From an uncultured Bacteroides sp. (GTDB lineage: Bacteria > Bacteroidota > Bacteroidia > Bacteroidales > Bacteroidaceae), in the NCBI GenBank assembly GCA_958453305.1, contig CAUDXH010000002.1, forward strand, positions 62,001 to 126,000: a stretch of DNA of 64,000 nucleotides. Reading direction: 5' to 3'. The notes beneath the pieces were generated by a model. It was not told where the DNA came from, did not search any database, and saw only the letters and a list, made by a program, of their open reading frames with translations. Shown one piece after another: positions 58,601 to 64,000 of this stretch (position 1 is the stretch's first letter; every line of letters begins with the position of its first letter). Both the position numbers and the translations under genes were made by a program.

Positions 58601-61600
58601 ATGAAATTAGATAAATTTATTAACCGTCCGGTGCTGTCAACGGTAATTTCTATCTTGATGGTAATCTTGGGTTTCATTGGGCTGATAACGCTTCCTGTAA
58701 CACAATATCCGGACATTGCGCCTCCTACTGTGCAGGTGCGCGCCACTTATACCGGAGCCAATGCTCAGACAGTATTGAACTCTGTGATTGCACCGCTGGA
58801 AGACCAGATTAACGGTGTGGAAAACATGATGTATCTTTCATCTTCGGCTTCAAATAACGGTTCTGGTAGTATTGATATTTATTTCAATCAGGGTACTGAC
58901 CCGGATATGGCAGCTGTAAACGTGCAGAACCGTGTGTCAATGGCACAGGGATTGCTGCCTGCCGAAGTAACCAGGGTAGGTGTAACCACCCAGAAACGTC
59001 AGAACTCTATGTTGATGGTATTCTCTGTATATGATGCAGAAGACAAGTATAACATTGAGTTTCTGGAAAACTATGCCAATATCAACTTGATTCCTGAAAT
59101 CAAGCGTGTGAAAGGTGTAGGTGATGCAATGGTGTTAGGTCAGGATTACTCTATGCGTATCTGGCTGAAGCCGGATGTGATGGCTCAGTATAAACTGAAT
59201 CCTACAGACGTGTCGGGAGCCTTGGCTGAACAGAACATTGAAGCAGCTCCGGGACAGTTCGGTGAAAAAGGTAACCAGACTTTTCAATATACAATCCGCT
59301 ATAAAGGACGTTTGCAGCAGGAAACAGAATTTGAGAACATTGTTATCAAAGCTTTGCCTAATGGTGAGATTCTCCGTTTGGGCGATATTGCAACCGTTGA
59401 GTTAGGGCGTCTGGACTATACGTTCGATAATACTGTAAACGGACATAAGGCGGTTACCGGTATCGTTTATCAGATGGCTGGTACAAACGCTACGCAGACT
59501 ATTGCCGACCTGGAAGCTACCTTGGAAAAAGCACAGGCTTCGTTGCCTGCCGGTTTGAAGATTAACGTGGCACAGAATGCCAACGACTTCCTTTTTGCTT
59601 CTATTCATGAAGTTATCAAGACTTTGATAGAAGCCTTTATTCTCGTGTTTATTGTAGTATATGTCTTCTTGCAAGACTTCCGTTCTACATTGATTCCGGC
59701 GATTGCCATTCCGGTGGCTTTGATTGCTACTTTCTTCGTATTGAAGCTGATTGGCTTTAGTGTGAACTTGTTGACTTTGTCGGCTATGGTACTTGCCATT
59801 GCGATTGTGGTCGATGATGCGATTGTGGTGGTGGAAGGAGTACATGCCAAGCTGGATCAGGGTTATAAATCTGCCCGCGAAGCTTCTATTGATGCTATGA
59901 GTGAATTGGGTGGAGCTATCGTTTCTATTACTTTGGTCATGATGTCTGTGTTTGTGCCGGTAAGTTTCATGGGCGGTACGGCTGGTACGTTCTATCGTCA
60001 GTTTGGTTTGACCATGGCTATCGCTATCGGTTTCTCTGCATTGAACGCATTGACTTTGTCGCCGGCACTTTGTGCATTGTTCTTGAAGCCGCATACGGGG
60101 CATGACGACAACTCTACGCTGAAAGAACGTGCCGGCGTGGCATTTAAGGAATCGCGCCGTTTGATGATTAACCGTTACAGCGAAGCGATTGGAAGACTGA
60201 TGAGTCCGAAGATTGTGATTCTCTTTGTGGTAATCGCCGTTATGGGAATGATACTCGGTTATTTCAGCTTCAGTGAGCATCCTGTACTCTGTATGGTTCT
60301 CATTGTTCTCAGTGTGCTTGCCGTAATTGGTATGTCTACTTCTAAGTTTAAAGGTTCGTTTAATAATTCTTATAATTCGATTCTTTCTCGCTATAAGAAA
60401 GGAGTTGTCCGCTTCATCCACAAGAAATGGTTGTCTTTCGGTTTAGTGGGTGCTTCCATCGTGTTGCTTGTATTCTTCATGAATACAACTCCTACCGGTA
60501 TGGTGCCCAATGAAGATACCGGAACAATTATGGGAGCTGTGACTCTTCCTCCCGGAACTTCTAAGGAACGTGCGATGGAAGTTCTTGCAAGGGTAGATAG
60601 CTTGATTGCTGCTGATCCGGCTGTTGAATCACGTACGGTTATCTCCGGTTTTGGATTCATCGGAGGACAGGGACCTTCTTATGGTTCGGTAATTATCAAG
60701 TTGAAAGACTGGGAAGAACGCTCTACGATGCAAAATTCAGATATGATAGTAGCCACCTTGTTTATGCGTGCCCAGAAAGTCATAAAGGATGCACAGGTAT
60801 TATTCTTTGCTCCTCCTATGATTCCGGGATACTCAGCATCAAGTGATATTGAGTTGAACATGCAGGATAAGACCGGTGGAAGCCTGGATCATTTCTCTGA
60901 AGTGGTTCATAATTATATTGCTGCTTTGGAAAAACGTCCGGAAGTCAGCCGTGCCCAGACCACATTTAATCCTACCTTCCCTCAGTATCAGTTGGATATT
61001 GATGCAGCTGCTTGTAAAAAGGCAGGTATCAGTCCGAGCGATATCCTGACAACTATGCAAGGATATTATGGTGGTATGTATGCTTCAAACTTTAACCGTT
61101 TCGGTAAGATGTACCGTGTAATGATTCAGGCAGAGCGTGAGGCAACCAAGAACTTGGAAACGCTGAACAGCATCAAGGTTCGTGCCAAGAATGGAGAAAT
61201 GGCTCCGATTACCCAGTTTGTCAGTTTGAAGAAAGTATATGGTCCGGATGTAATCAGCCGTTTCAACTTGTATACTTCTATTAAAGTCATGGTAGCTCCG
61301 GGTTCAGGATATACTTCTGGTCAGGCACTTAAAGCCATCGCAGAAGTGGCTGAAGAAAATCTTCCGGCTGGTTTCGGTTATGAATTGGGAGGTATGGCGC
61401 GTGAAGAGGCACAGACCAGTGGAAGTTCTACAGGTATTATCTTCGTATTGTGTTTCGTATTCGTTTACTTGCTGTTGAGTGCACAGTATGAAAGTTACAT
61501 TCTTCCGTTGTCAGTATTGCTCTCAGTACCATTTGGTTTGATGGGCAGCTTCATCTTTGTAAACGGATTTGCAGCCTTGGGAAGTATTCCGGCATTGAAG

Positions 61601-62044
61601 ATGATCTTGGGCTCTATGTCAAACGACATTTATATGCAGATTGCCTTGATTATGTTGATGGGTCTGTTGGCAAAGAATGCCATCTTGATTGTAGAGTTTG
61701 CTCTTGACCGTCGTAAGCAGGGTATGAGTATTTCTTGGGCAGCTGTATTAGGAGCTGCAGCTCGTTTGCGTCCTATCTTGATGACCTCATTGGCTATGAT
61801 TGTCGGTTTGATTCCGTTGATGTTGGCCATGGGTGTAGGAGCTCATGGTAACCGTACATTGGGAGCCTCTACTATTGGTGGTATGTTGATTGGTATGATT
61901 CTTCAGATTTTCATTGTTCCGGTACTGTTTGTGGTATTCCAGTGGTTACAGGAAAAATTCAAGCCAATTGAATGGGAAGGTCTTGATGAAAGCGAAGTTA
62001 AATCAGAAATTGAACAGTATTCTCCTACTAATACGCATAAATGA
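58601..62044 (+). CDS. RND efflux inner-membrane pump (AcrB/HAE1 family)
   Basis: Proton-driven drug exporter of 1147 residues. It starts FINRPVLSTVISILMVILGF, has TLPVTQYPDIAPPTVQVRAT in the first porter domain, and carries the proton-relay pair Asp405-Asp406 in AIAIVVDDAIVVVEG. It is longer than E. coli AcrB (1049) because of an insert of about 60-80 residues between the two halves (about residues 500-600), which includes a further hydrophobic hairpin (IVILFVVIAVMGMILGYFSF). The C-terminal half mirrors the first with MLMGLLAKNAILIVEFALD. Middle gene of the efflux operon. Substrates unknown. Confidence 0.97.
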   Translation: MKLDKFINRPVLSTVISILMVILGFIGLITLPVTQYPDIAPPTVQVRATYTGANAQTVLNSVIAPLEDQINGVENMMYLSSSASNNGSGSIDIYFNQGTDPDMAAVNVQNRVSMAQGLLPAEVTRVGVTTQKRQNSMLMVFSVYDAEDKYNIEFLENYANINLIPEIKRVKGVGDAMVLGQDYSMRIWLKPDVMAQYKLNPTDVSGALAEQNIEAAPGQFGEKGNQTFQYTIRYKGRLQQETEFENIVIKALPNGEILRLGDIATVELGRLDYTFDNTVNGHKAVTGIVYQMAGTNATQTIADLEATLEKAQASLPAGLKINVAQNANDFLFASIHEVIKTLIEAFILVFIVVYVFLQDFRSTLIPAIAIPVALIATFFVLKLIGFSVNLLTLSAMVLAIAIVVDDAIVVVEGVHAKLDQGYKSAREASIDAMSELGGAIVSITLVMMSVFVPVSFMGGTAGTFYRQFGLTMAIAIGFSALNALTLSPALCALFLKPHTGHDDNSTLKERAGVAFKESRRLMINRYSEAIGRLMSPKIVILFVVIAVMGMILGYFSFSEHPVLCMVLIVLSVLAVIGMSTSKFKGSFNNSYNSILSRYKKGVVRFIHKKWLSFGLVGASIVLLVFFMNTTPTGMVPNEDTGTIMGAVTLPPGTSKERAMEVLARVDSLIAADPAVESRTVISGFGFIGGQGPSYGSVIIKLKDWEERSTMQNSDMIVATLFMRAQKVIKDAQVLFFAPPMIPGYSASSDIELNMQDKTGGSLDHFSEVVHNYIAALEKRPEVSRAQTTFNPTFPQYQLDIDAAACKKAGISPSDILTTMQGYYGGMYASNFNRFGKMYRVMIQAEREATKNLETLNSIKVRAKNGEMAPITQFVSLKKVYGPDVISRFNLYTSIKVMVAPGSGYTSGQALKAIAEVAEENLPAGFGYELGGMAREEAQTSGSSTGIIFVLCFVFVYLLLSAQYESYILPLSVLLSVPFGLMGSFIFVNGFAALGSIPALKMILGSMSNDIYMQIALIMLMGLLAKNAILIVEFALDRRKQGMSISWAAVLGAAARLRPILMTSLAMIVGLIPLMLAMGVGAHGNRTLGASTIGGMLIGMILQIFIVPVLFVVFQWLQEKFKPIEWEGLDESEVKSEIEQYSPTNTHK

Positions 62045-62050
62045 TAAGTA

Positions 62051-62125
62051 TTGAGTTCTTTGGTTTTTAAGTTTGTAAGTTCGTTACCTTCCTGGTACCG
62101 ACTTGTAGCAAACTTAAATACTCAA
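62051..62125. repeat. Imperfect hairpin between pump and outer-membrane factor genes
   Basis: ttgagt (62051-62056) pairs with actcaa (62120-62125) and tttaagtttg (62066-62075) with caaacttaaa (62109-62118); the inner part (gttacc/ggtac) pairs too. It shares the core aagtttgtaagtt with the hairpin at 63548. No T-run, so it is not a simple terminator. Confidence 0.7.
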
Positions 62126-62142
62126 GGCTCACAAACTGAAAG

Positions 62143-63531
62143 ATGATAATGAAGAAACAAATATTAGGAGCGATGTGTTTGGCTGCCATGATGAGCAGTT
62201 GTCACATCTATAAAGCTTACGACCGTCCGGAAACGATAGATGCCTCAGGCATCTATCGTGACCCGGCTTCGGCAGTCGATACGTTGGCAGCCGATACGGC
62301 TAACATGGGAAATTTGCCTTGGCAGGATATTTTCCGTGATGCAAAATTGCAGGCCTTGATTGAAGAAGGTTTGGCTAACAATGTAGATATGCAGGCAGCA
62401 GTACTTCGGGTGGAAGAAGCAAAGGTTATGCTTACCTCAGCTCGCTTGTCTTACCTGCCGTCTATTAACTTAGCTCCGCAGGGAACGATTACAAAGCTTG
62501 AAAATATGTCGGGTGTAAAATCGTATATGCTTCCGGTTGCAGCCAGTTGGGAAATTGACTTTTTCGGAAAAATCTTAAATGCGAAACGCGGACAGCAGGT
62601 TGCTTATGCGCAAAGCAAATATGCCCGTCAGGCTGTACGTTCACAGATTATCTGTGGAATAGCTAACATTTACTATTCATTGCTGATGCTTGACCGTCAG
62701 GTGGAGATTACTACGGAAACAGCTGCTATTTATAAGGAAAATGTACGTGTAATGGAGGCAATGAAGATTGCCGGTATGACTACCGAGGCTGCCGTTGCTC
62801 AGATGCGTGCAGCCAGCCATCAGGTTGAGGCTTCGCTGATGGATTTGAAACGTCAGGTGCGTGAAACCGAAAACTCGTTGGCTGTTTTGCTTGCCAAGAC
62901 TCCTCAGACCATTGAACGCGGTACGCTTTCTGAACAGGTAATGCCTGAAGAACTGACAGCGGGAGTACCTTTGCAGTTACTTGAGAACCGTCCGGACGTG
63001 AAGATTGCCGAAATGACTCTGGCAAGTGCTTATTATACTACAAATAAGGCGCGTGCTGCATTTTATCCGGGGCTGAATATTACAGGTACAGCCGGATGGA
63101 CAAACGGCTCAGGTGTTCAGGTTACAAATCCTGGAAGCTGGATTTTAAGTGCTGTGGCATCGTTGGCTCAACCTATCTTCAATAACGGAAAGCTGGTTGC
63201 CAATCTGAAAGTATCGAAGGCTGAAGAAAAGATAGCTCAGATGAACTATCAACAAACCATCTTGGAGGCAGGAAAAGAAGTCAGTGATGCGTTGTTCTTG
63301 TTTGAAACACAGAACAAGAAGCTGACAGAAGACCGCGGACAGGTAGAACAGTTGACCAAAGCAGTAACTTATACCAAAGCATTGTTCCAAAGCGGTGATG
63401 CTACCTATCTGGAAATTCTGACTTCACAACAGAATCTGTTGAGCGCTCAGTTGGCTGAGGTTGCCGATAATTTCCAGCGTATGCAGGCTGTCATTAACCT
63501 GTACAGTGCATTGGGTGGAGGACGTGAATAA
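62143..63531 (+). CDS. RND efflux outer-membrane factor (TolC/OprM family)
   Basis: Outer-membrane channel of the tripartite pump, 462 residues. It is a lipoprotein: CLAAMMSSC is the lipobox. The body has two OEP repeats, each with long coiled helices: NLPWQDIFRDAKLQALIEEG and VDMQAAVLRVEEAKVML in the first, LLENRPDVKIAEMTLASAYY and FQSGDATYLEILTSQQNLLS in the second. An ATG six bases further in (62149) is also possible. Third gene of the operon. Confidence 0.96.
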   Translation: MIMKKQILGAMCLAAMMSSCHIYKAYDRPETIDASGIYRDPASAVDTLAADTANMGNLPWQDIFRDAKLQALIEEGLANNVDMQAAVLRVEEAKVMLTSARLSYLPSINLAPQGTITKLENMSGVKSYMLPVAASWEIDFFGKILNAKRGQQVAYAQSKYARQAVRSQIICGIANIYYSLLMLDRQVEITTETAAIYKENVRVMEAMKIAGMTTEAAVAQMRAASHQVEASLMDLKRQVRETENSLAVLLAKTPQTIERGTLSEQVMPEELTAGVPLQLLENRPDVKIAEMTLASAYYTTNKARAAFYPGLNITGTAGWTNGSGVQVTNPGSWILSAVASLAQPIFNNGKLVANLKVSKAEEKIAQMNYQQTILEAGKEVSDALFLFETQNKKLTEDRGQVEQLTKAVTYTKALFQSGDATYLEILTSQQNLLSAQLAEVADNFQRMQAVINLYSALGGGRE

Positions 63532-63547
63532 CTAACCTTAAATAATA

Positions 63548-63608
63548 AAGTTTGTAAGTTTTGAGCTTGTCGGTTGCTTGAACTGTCAGCAGATAAACTT
63601 ACAAACTT
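63548..63608. repeat. 14-bp hairpin after outer-membrane factor gene
   Basis: aagtttgtaagttt (63548-63561) pairs perfectly with aaacttacaaactt (63595-63608) around a 33-base loop. No T-run follows, and the LpxA-type gene starts 22 bases later, so read-through is likely. Same core sequence as the hairpin at 62066. Confidence 0.75.
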
Positions 63609-63630
63609 GAAACTAAAAAATGAAATACTT

Positions 63631-64000
63631 ATGATTAGTCCTTTAGCTTATGTTGACCCTTCTGCAAAGCTGGGAAACAACGTTACGGTTCATCCATTTG
63701 CCTATATCGACAAGAATGTAGAGATAGGCGATGATAATGTGATCATGCCTTATGCCAGCTTGATGAGTGGCACTCGTATGGGTAATGGAAATACAGTTTA
63801 TCAAGGAGCGGTTGTTGCTGCCGTTCCCCAAGACTTTGCCTATACAGGTGAAGATACAGTTGCGCGTATCGGAGATAAAAACGTGATTCGTGAAAATGCC
63901 GTGATTATGCGCGGTACGCATGCCGGTCATGAAACAACGATTGGCAATGAAAATTTCATTATGACCGGTTCGCGGATTTCGCATGATGTAACAGTAGGTA
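63631..64000 (+). CDS. lpxA: LpxA-type acyl-ACP:UDP-GlcNAc acyltransferase, 3' end cut by window
   Basis: The first 123 codons of a left-handed beta-helix acyltransferase. It starts MISPLAYVDPSAKLGNNVTV and shows hexapeptide repeats (IGDDNVIMPYASLM) and the LpxA core motif VPQDFAYTGEDTVARIGDKN followed by VIRENAVIMRGTHAG with the catalytic His region. LpxA starts lipid A synthesis in the cytoplasm. The gene lies 99 bases after the efflux operon and may be read from it. Bacteroides usually also encode an lpxA in an lpxD-lpxC/fabZ-lpxA cluster, so this may be a second copy with another acyl or sugar substrate. The stop lies outside the window. Confidence 0.85.
   Translation, partial: MISPLAYVDPSAKLGNNVTVHPFAYIDKNVEIGDDNVIMPYASLMSGTRMGNGNTVYQGAVVAAVPQDFAYTGEDTVARIGDKNVIRENAVIMRGTHAGHETTIGNENFIMTGSRISHDVTVG

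Noticed and set aside
59402..60421. 339-codon minus-strand frame inside the RND pump gene
   Set aside because: Antisense to a certain gene; its His/Asn/Arg-rich content is the usual shadow of a membrane protein.
1..64000. CRISPR array, prophage or insertion sequence
   Set aside because: No regularly spaced repeats, transposase, integrase or phage structural genes were found on either strand.

Overview
The window is a piece of a Bacteroidaceae chromosome, most likely Bacteroides or Phocaeicola. The evidence is a moderately AT-rich sequence, many family-typical genes (DUF4136, DUF4251, DUF5686 and DUF5690 proteins, secreted GH43 and GH127/146 enzymes, a Crp/Fnr regulator), and about twenty copies of the Bacteroides -7 promoter box TAnnTTTG placed just upstream of genes. 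I see no phage, insertion sequence, CRISPR array or rRNA operon. It reads as core chromosome with small accessory modules.

Layout. 1-4.0 kb: the end of an AspT/YidE-type transporter, a 58-residue membrane protein, queA, and an unknown HTH-like gene. 4.2-9.1 kb: a 2-aminoethylphosphonate catabolic operon (DUF5690 transporter, phnX, phnW) followed by an OprO/P-like porin. 9.5-13.9 kb: an exported Fe-type superoxide dismutase and a sodium-pumping decarboxylase operon (gamma-alpha-beta). 14.2-21.2 kb: two GH43 enzymes, a CE1 esterase and a GH127/GH146 enzyme, a small arabinose/xylose-glycan module with no SusC/SusD in view. 21.6-26.2 kb: a TrpB2-type tryptophan synthase beta chain, the KtrB/KtrA potassium system and a small outer-membrane barrel. 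26.4-31.5 kb: tRNA-Ala(GGC), a GNAT protein, a four-domain sulfur-transfer/CoA-disulfide reductase fusion with a MarR regulator and queH, and a YbjN-like membrane protein. 31.6-36.3 kb: a three-gene envelope operon, then aroC, a TPM-domain protein and lemA. 36.4-41.7 kb: lepA, then hisGDC preceded by a histidine leader peptide and attenuator. 41.8-48.9 kb: thioesterase, Dabb protein, udk, an MltF-like transglycosylase, a Crp-family regulator, a DUF5686 protein and a GT2 enzyme. 49-55.2 kb: lysA, lysC, then hisH-hisA-hisF-hisIE-ftsE. 55.7-64 kb: a MATE transporter, a complete RND tripartite efflux operon, and the start of an LpxA-type acyltransferase.

How the genes fit together. Histidine synthesis is split between hisGDC, which is controlled by an attenuator, and hisHAF-IE; hisB is not in the window. 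queA and queH give two steps of queuosine synthesis at separate loci. The phosphonate operon should release phosphate, acetaldehyde and alanine from aminoethylphosphonate, and the adjacent porin suggests outer-membrane uptake of phosphorylated substrates.

The least described items are the histidine attenuator, the candidate phosphonate transporter and porin pairing, the exported SOD, the CoADR-rhodanese-TusA-DsrE fusion, several long composite hairpin terminators, and related stem-loops inside the RND operon. Nothing here clearly amounts to a new defence or mobile system. Several start sites were moved because the upstream start is a TTG or GTG, or because a promoter box lies at or downstream of it.
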